From: Rugamonas rubra
GTDB taxonomy: Bacteria; Pseudomonadota; Gammaproteobacteria; Burkholderiales; Burkholderiaceae_D
NCBI RefSeq assembly: GCF_900114705.1
Contig: NZ_FOTW01000007.1
Location: forward strand, 62,001 to 126,000
Length of the DNA: 64,000 bases
Direction of reading: 5' to 3'
The notes beneath the pieces are model-generated. The model saw only the letters and a program-made list of their open reading frames with translations. It did not search any database and was not told the origin of the DNA. Positions 48,276 through 56,477 of this stretch are shown here, piece by piece (within the stretch, counting starts at the first letter, position 1; each line of letters begins with the position of its first letter). The position numbers and the translations under genes were made by a program.

Positions 48276-49111
48276 AGGCACTCCTGCGCGCTGCGCATGC
48301 CGTCGATCACGGCGATGCAGTGGCGCGCCGGCGCGGCGGCGGCGTGCACCAGCCGCGGCGGCGGCGGCGCAGGCGCCGCTGCCGGCGCCTCGGCCGGCGC
48401 CTCGGCGCGCAGGCCCAGCAGGCTGCCCTTGGTGGCGCCGCCGGTCACGCCGGGGCGCGGGTCGATCTGGTTGCGCAGCGCCAGCGACAGCGTGCCGACG
48501 CTGCGCGCCAGGTCGAGCTTCTCGGCCTGCTCCGGCGTCACCTCCAGCGTCACCGCGTTGACCACGCGTGGCTTGGTGTCGTCGCGGCTGACCTCCTGCG
48601 CCACGGCCAGCACCAGCATGCGTTCGAGCACGATCTTCGAGATCGCCTGGTCGCGCCCGCCGCCGGCCGCCTCGCTCTGGGTGTGCACGATGATGTCGAC
48701 GAAATTGCCCGGCAGGGCGAAGCCGGCCACCCCCACCACGTCGTTGACGCGCACCGTGATGGCGCGCCGGCCCTCGCTGATCAGGGCCGACAGGCCGCCC
48801 AGCGTGCCGACCGGCGCCAGCTTGGCCTCGGTCAGCGGCTCGCCGCGCAGCGCGCTGCTCTTCAGCACCCGGCCCTGCAGCTTGGCCGGCGTGAGCAGGG
48901 CGCCCGGCGGCAGGCTGTCGGCCGGCCACTCGGCCAGCTTGAGCATGTCCGGCACCAGGCGCTGGCCGAGGTTGACGTCGGCCGCCGCCACCACGATCTG
49001 CTTGCCGCTGCCCGGGTTCTGCCGCAGCAGCCAGCGCGAGGCCAGCAGCACCGCGACCAGGCCGAGCAGCACGGCGCAGGCCAGCATCACCAGGGCGCGC
49101 CGGTTCTTCAT
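48272..49111 (-). CDS. cpaB: Flp pilus assembly protein CpaB/RcpC
   Basis: 279 residues from ATG 49111, overlapping the stop of the AAA ATPase gene (ATGA). One N-terminal membrane segment (about 6-27) precedes a SAF domain (VVAAADVNLGQRLVPDMLKLAEWPADSLPPGAL) and the RcpC domain (AITVRVNDVVGVAGFALPGNFVDII). It connects secretin and pilus in the periplasm. Confidence 0.92.
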   Translation of the reverse strand: MKNRRALVMLACAVLLGLVAVLLASRWLLRQNPGSGKQIVVAAADVNLGQRLVPDMLKLAEWPADSLPPGALLTPAKLQGRVLKSSALRGEPLTEAKLAPVGTLGGLSALISEGRRAITVRVNDVVGVAGFALPGNFVDIIVHTQSEAAGGGRDQAISKIVLERMLVLAVAQEVSRDDTKPRVVNAVTLEVTPEQAEKLDLARSVGTLSLALRNQIDPRPGVTGGATKGSLLGLRAEAPAEAPAAAPAPPPPRLVHAAAAPARHCIAVIDGMRSAQECL

Positions 49112-50487
49112 TGCATGCTTTCTTGCGGCTCGGCCTCGGCCGGCGCGGCGGCGACGGCGAACATGCTGGACCAGGCCTGGTCCAGCGCCGCCATGCTCAG
49201 CTGCGGCGCCACGCCGGCGAAGCCGGCGAAGTCGGCGATGCGGCCGACGATCTCGCCGGGCAGGCTGGCCAGCAGGGCGCGCCCGCTGCCGCCGTGCAGC
49301 TGGCCGATCAAATAGCCCAGCGCCGCCTCGTCGCAGGCCAGGCCGGCCTGGCGGCAGTGGCGGCGGAACAGCGCGCGGTAGTTGGCCTCGGCCAGCGCGC
49401 CCACCTCGATCTTGTAGCCCAGCCGGCGCAGCGCCGAGGCGTCCAGCAGCGCCTCGGGCGCCAGGCTGGTGGCCAGCACCAGCGCCACGTCGAGCGGCAC
49501 GGTGAAACGGTGGCCGCCCTGCAGCGACAGCTGGTCCTGGCCCTGGTCGAGCGCCTCGCTGAGGCGGCGCAACAGGTCGGCGGCGGCGACGCGCTGGCGG
49601 CCCAGGTCGTCGACCAGCAGGATGCCGTGGTTGGCCTTCAGTTGCGGCGGCGCGCGGTAGCAGCCGCTGTAGCCGTCGCGCTGCAGCTCGAGCATGTCGA
49701 GGCCCAGCTCGGCGCCCAGCGCCACCAGCGGCCGCTGGCACAGCGCCCAGCGCGGGTCGCCGCCGCGCCGCTCGCCGGCCAGGCGCAGCTGCTGGGCGTG
49801 GCGCGGCCCGGGCGGCAGGTGCTGCGCCGGGTCGTGCAGCGCGACGATCTCCTGGCCCACCACGATGGCGTAGGGCAGCGCGACCAGGCCCTCGACCAGC
49901 TCGCCGAGCTTGCGCGCCAGCGCCGTCTTGCCGCTGCCGGGCGGCCCGTACAACAGGATAGAGCGGCGCGCGTACATGGCGGCGCCGAGGCGCTCGCGCA
50001 GCGCCGGCGCCAGGCCGTCGTTGGCGAACACGGCGGCCAGGTCGTCCGGCGTCACGCGCGGCGCCTGCTCGGCCTGGCGCGCCACCATCGCGCGGTAGGC
50101 CTCCAGCGTCACCGGCGCCGGCCCGACGTAGGGGCAGCGCTCCAGATAGCCGGCGGCGCGCTGCTTGCCGGCCGTGGTCAATTGGTATTGCACGTCGATG
50201 TCGGAGTCGCCGCGCCAGGCCACCTCGGCCAGCTGTTCGGCGAGCATGAAGTCGAGCACCTCGCGCAGCACGTTGATCGACAGGCGCAGTTTGCCGGTGA
50301 GCATGGCCAGGTGGCTCCTGCCGCCGACCAGGATGGTCTTGGCCAGCAGCTCGACCAGCAGCTGCAGCTCGAGCCCGGTGTCGCGCACCGACCTAGCCTG
50401 TGGCGGCAGCGGCGGCAGGGCGTCCGAGTCGCATGCGGCGACCGCTTCCGGCGGCATGCCGGACAGGGTGGATTCAAGCTCTAGCAT
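49108..50487 (-). CDS. AAA ATPase specific to the Tad locus
   Basis: 459 residues. Residues 30-130 look like winged-helix DNA- or protein-binding regions. The AAA domain has Walker A LLYGPPGSGKTALARKLGEL and Walker B GILLVDDLGRQ. A C-terminal helical lid ends LSMAALDQAWSSMF. It is inserted between cpaA and cpaB and is coupled to cpaB by an ATGA overlap. Similar ATPases accompany some beta-proteobacterial Tad loci; no role is proven. Confidence 0.75.
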   Translation of the reverse strand: MLELESTLSGMPPEAVAACDSDALPPLPPQARSVRDTGLELQLLVELLAKTILVGGRSHLAMLTGKLRLSINVLREVLDFMLAEQLAEVAWRGDSDIDVQYQLTTAGKQRAAGYLERCPYVGPAPVTLEAYRAMVARQAEQAPRVTPDDLAAVFANDGLAPALRERLGAAMYARRSILLYGPPGSGKTALARKLGELVEGLVALPYAIVVGQEIVALHDPAQHLPPGPRHAQQLRLAGERRGGDPRWALCQRPLVALGAELGLDMLELQRDGYSGCYRAPPQLKANHGILLVDDLGRQRVAAADLLRRLSEALDQGQDQLSLQGGHRFTVPLDVALVLATSLAPEALLDASALRRLGYKIEVGALAEANYRALFRRHCRQAGLACDEAALGYLIGQLHGGSGRALLASLPGEIVGRIADFAGFAGVAPQLSMAALDQAWSSMFAVAAAPAEAEPQESMQ

Positions 50488-50597
50488 GATTGCTCCCGGG
50501 TCGTTCCTGAGGCCGATTTGTTTCGCTCAGGAATAGATCTTATCGGTCGATTTCTTGGCGTATATTGATAAGCAACAAAGTGCGCCCCGTGCCGGGC

Positions 50598-51128
50598 TCA
50601 GTGGTGTGTCAACGCCACAAAGCAGAAAGTGCCCAGCGCGATGGCCACGCCGTAGGGCATGCCGCCGACGCTGGCGCAGGGCGCCAATGGTACCCGGCGC
50701 AGGGGAACGCCCAACAGGCGCAGCAGGACGGGCTTGCTCATGGCCCACATGTTGTCCAGGCCCTGGCGGCAGCGCCCGCGCGCGACCATGATGCCCAGCG
50801 CCATCAGGCCGCCAAACAGGCAGGTCAGCATGGCGATGTAACACACCGCCCACGGCCCGGTGAAGGCGCCCACCATCGCCATCAGCTTGACGTCGCCGGC
50901 GGCCATGCCGCGCAGCAGGTAGAGGGGCAGGAACAAAAAAAAGCCGGCCAGGATGCCGGCCAGCCAGTGCGTCGCCGGCGCCCAGCGCGGCCCGATCAGC
51001 AGATGCAGGATCAAGGCCAGCGCCAAGCCACCGAGCACCAGCACGTTCGGAATCTTGCGCACAGCCAGATCGGTAACGGCGGCCTGCGCGACGATGCAGA
51101 GCAGAATCACTTCGATCGCGTTCAACAT
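50598..51128 (-). CDS. cpaA: Prepilin peptidase CpaA/TadV
   Basis: 176 residues from ATG 51128 (GGAG upstream; the frame also opens four codons earlier with GTG). Five or six membrane helices. The aspartyl protease motifs are AAVTDLAVRKIPN near residue 20 and GMAAGDVKLMAMVG near 75. It cleaves and methylates Flp and TadE/F prepilins. It lies 63 bp behind flp. Confidence 0.93.
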   Translation of the reverse strand: MLNAIEVILLCIVAQAAVTDLAVRKIPNVLVLGGLALALILHLLIGPRWAPATHWLAGILAGFFLFLPLYLLRGMAAGDVKLMAMVGAFTGPWAVCYIAMLTCLFGGLMALGIMVARGRCRQGLDNMWAMSKPVLLRLLGVPLRRVPLAPCASVGGMPYGVAIALGTFCFVALTHH

Positions 51129-51191
51129 AATGATCTCCACCTTTTCAAAGCCGACCTTCCGGCGCCTTGCGCGCCGGAAGGTCGAGCTGGT

Positions 51192-51386
51192 TCAGGGCGC
51201 TGCCGGCGCTGCCGGCGTCAAGCTGTTGGCGATGGCTTGGAAGCGGGCCAACAGTCCGGCACTCACCGGGGCCAGCGCCGCCGCGATGGCGGCCGCCATC
51301 AGTGCCGCGATCAAACCGTACTCGATGGCGGTGATCCCCTCTTCATCGCGGCCAAACTCTTTTGCTGCTGCAATCAGTGTGTTCAT
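51192..51386 (-). CDS. flp: Flp-type pilin
   Basis: 64 residues. Prepilin site DEEG17/ITAIEYGLIAALM with the Glu-Tyr pair (22-23) of Flp pilins, a single hydrophobic helix and a short Pro/Ala tail. It is the major subunit of the adhesive Flp pilus and first gene of the locus; only one flp copy is present. Confidence 0.95.
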   Translation of the reverse strand: MNTLIAAAKEFGRDEEGITAIEYGLIAALMAAAIAAALAPVSAGLLARFQAIANSLTPAAPAAP

Positions 51387-51909
51387 GACAGACCCCTAAT
51401 AAGTAATTGAAAGACAACTCAGTGGAAGACTCTGGCTTTCCCCCTGGCGCGCCACACAAACCCTGCCGCCGCCTGGCTTGCATCGCTATCGCTGCGCCAT
51501 TGAATCCACTATAAAGTCTGCCGAGAAACCGAAATTGACGTTGCGCAAGTTTTCCACACGGAACCATTTTTGGGCGGAATACGCCGATCTCGCGCCGCGC
51601 GCAGACAGCGCCGCTGGCTTATGTCAAACTGCGACGGCTGCTTGGCGGGTACGCTCGATTGGGCCGCCCGTTGCGCCTGGCTTGTGGCAAAAATGGGCGT
51701 GGCAATGGCTGAAATGTTTTTTTTTGCACACATGAATTGCCTATAATGCAAAAAGCCATTATCCTACTTGACTGTTCTTTGGAAAGGCCCCGTGCAATGC
51801 TTCACAGTGCGCCTTACCATCACCGGTAAAACAGCGGGCAATAGGGTGATAGGCGTGAACGGAACGTGGCTCGGCACAATGCTTGTGTGATTTTTTTCCA
51901 GAGAAGAAA
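51387..51909. other. Divergent regulatory region between flp and the GGDEF gene (523 bp)
   Basis: No convincing gene is seen. It is AT-richer than its neighbours. A minus-strand TATAGT about 130 bp before flp is a possible flp -10 box, and a perfect plus-strand TATAAT (51742-51747) may serve the GGDEF gene, giving a leader of about 160 nt. The long shared region fits regulation of the pilus by the adjacent c-di-GMP enzymes, which is inference. Confidence 0.4.
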
Positions 51910-52953
51910 ATGGATTCCCTACTGAAACACATGGTGGACATGACCGGCCACCGCGATCACACGATGCTCGATATCTCGGTGATCTCGGCGGTGCAGGAGC
52001 TTGCCCGTGCCAGTCAGACGCGGGTGCTCAGCCTGGCCATGGTGCGCGGCAAGATGTTCGTGCGTCCGCGCGCCATCATCACGGCCGGCCAGCCGGCCCG
52101 CATGGAGGAGAATCCGGATCCGGCCAGCCCCGGCGAGCCGATCAGCAACTTCCCCGCCCTGGCCGCCTGCATCGCCCGCCACGAGACCAGCGCCGACGTC
52201 GCCAACGCGGCCGGCGAGCACACCCTGTGGCTGCCCATCTGGCTCGGCGACAAGGCCGACACCTGCCTCGAGATCGTCAACCCGACGCCCTACACCAGCG
52301 ACACCATCCACGTCATCGGCGGCATCGTCAGCGTCTACCGCAACTTCCAGAACCTGCTCGACTACAGCGAGCGCGACTCGCTCACCGGCCTGCTCAACCG
52401 CAAGACCTTCGACGACCAGCTGGCCAAGATGCTCGCCGCCAGCACCGAGCAGGACGCCTTGAACCTGCCCGGCGAGCCGGAGCGGCGCCACCATTCCGAC
52501 CAGGAGAAGCAGTGGCTGGCGGTGGTCGACGTCGACCACTTCAAGCTGGTCAACGACAAGTTCGGCCACCTGTACGGCGACGAGGTGCTGATCCTCATCG
52601 CCAACCTGCTGACCTCCTCCTTCCGCGCCCAGGACCGGGTGTTCCGCTTCGGCGGCGAGGAGTTCGTCGTGCTGCTGCGCTCGACCACGCTCAACAACGC
52701 CAAGAAGATCATCGACCGCTTCCGCATGAACGTCGAGCAGCACGACTTCCCCCAGGTCGGCCGGGTCACCGTCAGCGTCGGCTTCGTCAGCATCAGCGCC
52801 TTCGAGGCGCCGGTGATCATCCTCGGCCGCGCCGACCAGGCGCTGTACTACGCCAAGAGCCACGGCCGCAACCTGGCCTGCCACTACGACGAGCTGGTCT
52901 CCGGCGGCCAGCTGCGCACCGTCGAATCGAACGACACCGCCGAATTCTTCTAA
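51910..52953 (+). CDS. Diguanylate cyclase (GGDEF domain)
   Basis: 347 residues from ATG 51910 with AGAGAAG before it. An N-terminal GAF-like sensory region (about 10-155) is followed by a GGDEF domain with YSERDSLTGLLNRKTF, active-site FGGEEF and an inhibitory I-site RAQD five residues upstream. It should make cyclic di-GMP and be feedback-inhibited. It faces an HD-GYP phosphodiesterase gene 21 bp away and lies next to the Flp pilus locus. Confidence 0.93.
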   Translation: MDSLLKHMVDMTGHRDHTMLDISVISAVQELARASQTRVLSLAMVRGKMFVRPRAIITAGQPARMEENPDPASPGEPISNFPALAACIARHETSADVANAAGEHTLWLPIWLGDKADTCLEIVNPTPYTSDTIHVIGGIVSVYRNFQNLLDYSERDSLTGLLNRKTFDDQLAKMLAASTEQDALNLPGEPERRHHSDQEKQWLAVVDVDHFKLVNDKFGHLYGDEVLILIANLLTSSFRAQDRVFRFGGEEFVVLLRSTTLNNAKKIIDRFRMNVEQHDFPQVGRVTVSVGFVSISAFEAPVIILGRADQALYYAKSHGRNLACHYDELVSGGQLRTVESNDTAEFF

Positions 52954-52974
52954 GCGAGGGAAACGACGCCGACC

Positions 52975-54195
52975 TCAGGCCAGCGTCAGGAAGCGCATCG
53001 GGTCGACGTTCCACTTGGCGGCCGACTCGTGGCCGACGATCTTGTCGCCGCCGCCGAAGCCCAGCCCGCGCGACAGGTCGACCGTCTCCGGCTTGATGTA
53101 GAGGTTCTGCTTGGTGTTGAAGAACACGTTGACCTTGGGCGCCAGCAGGTTGGTCTCGTGCGGCTCGACCACCACGCCGAGCCGGCCCGACTCCAACATC
53201 ACCATCGTGCCGACCGGATAGATGCCGACGCAGCGCATGAACTCCTGGGCGTAGTGGGGGTTGAAGTGGAACTTGCTCCACTCGTAGATCTTGCGCAGCG
53301 CCGCCGCCGCCGACATGCCCTTGTGGTAGCAGCGGTCGGCGGTGATCGCGTCGTAGACGTCGACAATCGCCGCCATCTGCGCCAATTCGCTGATCGCGTC
53401 GCCGGCCAGCTTGTCCGGATAGCCGCTGCCGTCGCGCCGCTCGTGGTGGTGCAGGGTGATGTCGAGCGGGATGGCGCCGACCTCGGGCGACTTCAACAGG
53501 ATGGCGTGGCCGTCCTGCGGATGGCGCTTGATGACGGCGAACTCCTCGTCCGTCAGCGGCCCCGGCTTGTTGAGGATGGCGTCCGGCACCAGCGCCTTGC
53601 CGGTGTCGTGCAGCAGGCCGCCCAGGCCGGCCTGGTGGGTCAGCTCGGCGGCCATGCCGCGCGAGCGGCAGAACGCCACCAGCAGCGTGCACACGCTGAC
53701 CGAGTGGAGGAAGGTGTAGTCGTCCTTGTTCTTGATGCGCAACAGGCCGACCAGCGCGCCGGGGTTGCGCAGGATCGATTCGGTGATGTTCTGCACCACC
53801 GGTTGCACCTGGTCGAGCTCGATCGCCTTGCCCAGCCGGGCGTCGCGCATCACCGTGCGCACCAGGGTCGCGGCCTGGTGGCGGATCTGCGTCGCGCGCG
53901 CCATCTCCTCGCCCAGCGAGACCCGGGTCACCACCACCGGCTTGGCCGCCAGCGCCGTCAGCTCGCGCTCGGTCGCCTCCTGCGCCTCGTCCAGCGTGGG
54001 CGCGTCCTGCACGTCGAGCCCCTTGCCGGCGTCGATGACGACGTCGTGGATGCCGGCGTTGACGATCTTGCGGATCTCCTCCTCGCTGCTGAGCAGGAAA
54101 CGGTTGCGCACGAAGGGGTGGGTCATCCAGTCGCAACTCAAATCGTGGATGTACATGCCAACCTTCAGCTGCGACGAGTCAACTTTCTTGAGCAT
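52975..54195 (-). CDS. HD-GYP cyclic-di-GMP phosphodiesterase
   Basis: 406 residues. An N-terminal DUF3391 region (1-130, SSQLKVGMYIHDLSCDWM) precedes the HD-GYP domain with GGLLHDTGKALVPD and HHHERRDGSGYPDKLAGD, all metal ligands in place. It should hydrolyse cyclic di-GMP, opposing the convergent cyclase. A candidate promoter with TATACT (54247-54242) in extended -10 context lies about 47 bp before the ATG. Confidence 0.93.
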   Translation of the reverse strand: MLKKVDSSQLKVGMYIHDLSCDWMTHPFVRNRFLLSSEEEIRKIVNAGIHDVVIDAGKGLDVQDAPTLDEAQEATERELTALAAKPVVVTRVSLGEEMARATQIRHQAATLVRTVMRDARLGKAIELDQVQPVVQNITESILRNPGALVGLLRIKNKDDYTFLHSVSVCTLLVAFCRSRGMAAELTHQAGLGGLLHDTGKALVPDAILNKPGPLTDEEFAVIKRHPQDGHAILLKSPEVGAIPLDITLHHHERRDGSGYPDKLAGDAISELAQMAAIVDVYDAITADRCYHKGMSAAAALRKIYEWSKFHFNPHYAQEFMRCVGIYPVGTMVMLESGRLGVVVEPHETNLLAPKVNVFFNTKQNLYIKPETVDLSRGLGFGGGDKIVGHESAAKWNVDPMRFLTLA

Positions 54196-54241
54196 AGAAA
54201 CACCTACGAATAAGGCTGGAACGACGGATCTTGTTAGAATG

Positions 54242-54247
54242 AGTATA
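54242..54247 (-). promoter_or_regulatory. Candidate -10 box of the HD-GYP gene
   Basis: TGCTATACT on the minus strand is an extended -10 element. No good -35 is visible, which extended -10 promoters can do without. Confidence 0.35.
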
Positions 54248-54335
54248 GCAAACAGTTTCCACTAGGACTAATTTTGCTCCGTCAACAGATGTTTCCCGTC
54301 CACTCTTAGGCCACACCGGCCCGCCCCGCCCGCCC

Positions 54336-55271
54336 ATGGAACTGCGCCAACTCCGCTACTTCGTCGCCATCGTCGACCACGGCTCGCTGTCGCGCGCCGC
54401 GCTGGTGCTGCACGTGGCGCAGCCGGCGCTGAGCCAGCAGCTGCGCCAGCTGGAGCAGGAGCTCGGCGCCCAGTTGCTGCACCGCTCGGCCCAGGGCGTG
54501 CTCAGCACCGACGCCGGCAAGGTCTTCTACGAGCACGCCCAGGCCATCCTCAAGCAGGTGGCCGACGCCAAGTCGGCCGTCACCCAGTCGGCCGAGCGGC
54601 CCTCGGGCGGCGTCACGCTGGGCCTGCCGCACAGCATCTCGGGCGCGCTGGCGCTGCCGCTGCTGATGGCGGCGCGCGAGCGTTACCCGGAGATCACCCT
54701 GCAGCTGACCGAGGAGTTGACCGGCAACCTGGCCGAGCAGCTCAAATCGGGCCGCGTCAACCTCGCCGTGCTGCTCGACGACGGCCAGCTCGGCCCCTTC
54801 GCCTGCACCCCGCTGGTGGAGGAGGAGCTGCGCTACATCTGCCGCGCCGGCTCGGTCTTCGCCAGGCCGGGCGGCAGCATAGCCCTGGAGCAGGCGTTGG
54901 CGGCCACCCTGATCCTGCCCGGCCTGCAGCACGGCGTGCGCCCGCGCATCGAAAGCGTGGCCCGCGCCGCCGGCCTGTCGACCGCCAACGTCATTGAAAT
55001 CAATTCCATCGCGATTTTGAAGTCGGCCCTGCTGGCCGACATGGGCGCCACCATCCTGCCGGCGGCGCCGCTGCTGGCCGAACTGGAGCGCGGCGCGCTG
55101 GTGTCGCAGGCCATCGAGCGGCCGGCCATCTCGCGCACGGTGGTGTTGTGCGCCCCGAAGAACATCCCGCTGACCAACGCGGCGGCGGCCGTCGGCCGGC
55201 TGGTGCAGCAGGTCAGCGCCGAACTGTGCGCCGGCGGCGTGTGGCTGGGCGCGACGGCCCTGCCGGCATAG
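54336..55271 (+). CDS. LysR-family transcriptional regulator
   Basis: 311 residues. N-terminal winged helix (MELRQLRYFVAIVDHGSLSRAALVLHVAQPALSQQLRQLEQELGAQLLHR) and a periplasmic-binding-like effector domain (GGVTLGLPHSISGALALPLL). The sequence is closest in style to the Nac/CatM-like group. It diverges from the HD-GYP gene and converges on the HTH gene, so no obvious target adjoins it. Confidence 0.9.
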   Translation: MELRQLRYFVAIVDHGSLSRAALVLHVAQPALSQQLRQLEQELGAQLLHRSAQGVLSTDAGKVFYEHAQAILKQVADAKSAVTQSAERPSGGVTLGLPHSISGALALPLLMAARERYPEITLQLTEELTGNLAEQLKSGRVNLAVLLDDGQLGPFACTPLVEEELRYICRAGSVFARPGGSIALEQALAATLILPGLQHGVRPRIESVARAAGLSTANVIEINSIAILKSALLADMGATILPAAPLLAELERGALVSQAIERPAISRTVVLCAPKNIPLTNAAAAVGRLVQQVSAELCAGGVWLGATALPA

Positions 55272-55298
55272 CGCGCGGCGGCCGGGCCGCCGGCGTGT

Positions 55299-55823
55299 TC
55301 AGGCCAGCAAGGCCCGCATTTGCCGTTGCAGCGCCGGCTCCAGCTGCGGCGCCGACCGGGCCAGATTGACTTGTTTCGCCGTCGCCGCGACCTCGGCCAC
55401 GCCGGGCGCGATCTGGTAGGCCCCCTTGGCCTTCAACCAAGCCAGCACATCGGCCAGATGCCACACGGCGGCGCTGCCCTCGTGCACCGGCGGCGGGAAG
55501 CTGGCGCTGTGTTTGACCATCAGTTTGCGGATGTTCTGCCGCGTCATGCCCATGACTTCGGCCACGTCGCTCAGGCCGACGAAATCGGGCGCCGCCTCGA
55601 TCAGCTTGGCCTCCGGCAGCAGGCGTTTGACGTCGCTCAGGGCGCTGATCAGGGCTTCGCCGGCGCTGGCGGCCTCGCGGGTGAATTCCATGGCGATGCG
55701 GCCCGGTTGGCCCACGCCGATGAGCGCGTCGTCGCAGCCGCCGGCGCCCAGCCGCTCGACGATGCCGTCCAGATCGTCGTCGTTGGCCGACAGTTGGTAC
55801 TTCAGCGTAAAGATGTAGTCCAT
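55299..55823 (-). CDS. HTH protein, candidate antitoxin of the HicA-like gene
   Basis: 174 residues. An N-terminal domain (about 1-78) starts MDYIFTLKYQLSANDDDLDG. An AlpA/excisionase-like helix-turn-helix lies near 82-130 (VGLSDVAEVMGMTRQNIRKLM, WHLADVLAWL), and a helical tail follows. It is 4 bp behind the HicA-like gene. In such pairs the second gene is the DNA-binding antitoxin that also represses the operon. Canonical HicB similarity is not evident. Confidence 0.65.
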   Translation of the reverse strand: MDYIFTLKYQLSANDDDLDGIVERLGAGGCDDALIGVGQPGRIAMEFTREAASAGEALISALSDVKRLLPEAKLIEAAPDFVGLSDVAEVMGMTRQNIRKLMVKHSASFPPPVHEGSAAVWHLADVLAWLKAKGAYQIAPGVAEVAATAKQVNLARSAPQLEPALQRQMRALLA

Positions 55824-55827
55824 GGCG

Positions 55828-56103
55828 TCACTCCACTTTTTTTAGACGAGGTGCCTTCAATTGCACCTGCTCACTACAGTTGTTCACCACCCGCAGAATC
55901 GCGCGGGCATGATTGCCGCTGTTCTTGGGCGTACTCCAAATGCTGGTGATGCAAAATTCGCCGCAACGGCATTCGTCATTGTTGTAGGGGCATAAAATCC
56001 GCCCCCAGGCATGACTGCCGCCCACCTTGATCTGCCAGCCGTTGGCTTCGGCGTGCCGCAGCGCCGCCTCGATTTCCTTGTTGGGGTGTGAGCTTCGTGC
56101 CAT
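55828..56103 (-). CDS. HicA-like RNase, candidate toxin
   Basis: 91 residues with GGAGG before the ATG. The HicA/YcfA double-stranded-RNA-binding-like pattern can be seen: EIEAALRHAEANGWQIKVGGSHAWGRI, with His31 in the GSH position of the HicA active site, and a late NHARAILRVV helix. A Cys cluster (38, 45, 47, 51; CPYNNDECRCGEFC) is not part of classical HicA and could bind metal. Function is inferred from fold pattern and operon. Confidence 0.65.
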   Translation of the reverse strand: MARSSHPNKEIEAALRHAEANGWQIKVGGSHAWGRILCPYNNDECRCGEFCITSIWSTPKNSGNHARAILRVVNNCSEQVQLKAPRLKKVE

Positions 56104-56130
56104 CCTTACCTCCAGCGTAGTTCATTGTCT

Positions 56131-56154
56131 TTCGGTTGTCAAGTGACAACCGAA
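56131..56154. promoter_or_regulatory. 24-bp operator before the HicA-like gene
   Basis: Perfect inverted repeat with 11-bp arms TTCGGTTGTCA / TGACAACCGAA around AG, 27 bp before the toxin ATG. A consensus -35 TTGACA (minus strand, 56142-56137) lies inside it; TACGCT 17 bp further is a possible -10 but leaves a very short leader. Position fits autorepression by the HTH partner. Confidence 0.65.
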
Positions 56155-56312
56155 CTTTCTCATGCTGTTGTTGCGCCCTCCACCCTCGCTCGGCAGCACA
56201 ATTCCCGCCTTCAGTCTGCACCGCAAAGCTCGCGCAGGCCTTGCCCCAGCTCAGACAGGGCCGGCTTCGCCGTGGCCATCATTTATTCTTATACCCCCAT
56301 CGCCGAACGGTA

Positions 56313-56328
56313 TTTCCGTATACGTCAA
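56313..56328. promoter_or_regulatory. LiuR-like operator before the oxidoreductase gene
   Basis: Imperfect palindrome TTTCCGTA-TACGTCAA, 6 of 8 pairs matching, resembling half of the icmF operator (TTGACGT). MerR-family LiuR regulators of branched-chain amino acid breakdown use sites of this shape. It lies 150 bp before the ATG. Confidence 0.35.
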
Positions 56329-56477
56329 CCTGGCCGTACACTGGCCGCCACAGCGGATTTTTTAAGCCTAAAATGTCTGCAACACCGCTAAAAAAAGCGG
56401 TTTATGGCCCTAGCCTGGCGCGCCTACCCGGCGCTCCCCAAGCCTGGGCGCGATCTGAACACCATTTGGAGACAGCC

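Larger units (their letters stand above)
56104..56477. other. Divergent region between the HicA-like gene and the oxidoreductase (374 bp)
   Basis: It contains the 24-bp operator near 56131 and a LiuR-like site at 56313. Between 56155 and 56310 and after 56330 no gene is seen, although the plus-strand frame of the oxidoreductase stays open. Confidence 0.5.

Noticed and set aside
46698..48929. 743-residue version of the Tad secretin
   Set aside because: The first 218 codons lie opposite no free DNA but inside cpaB in another frame; GTG 48275 with GTGA coupling and a signal peptide is the better start.
51520..51550. Sigma-54 promoter before flp
   Set aside because: TGGAAAACTTGC resembles the motif but the GG-to-GC spacing is wrong.
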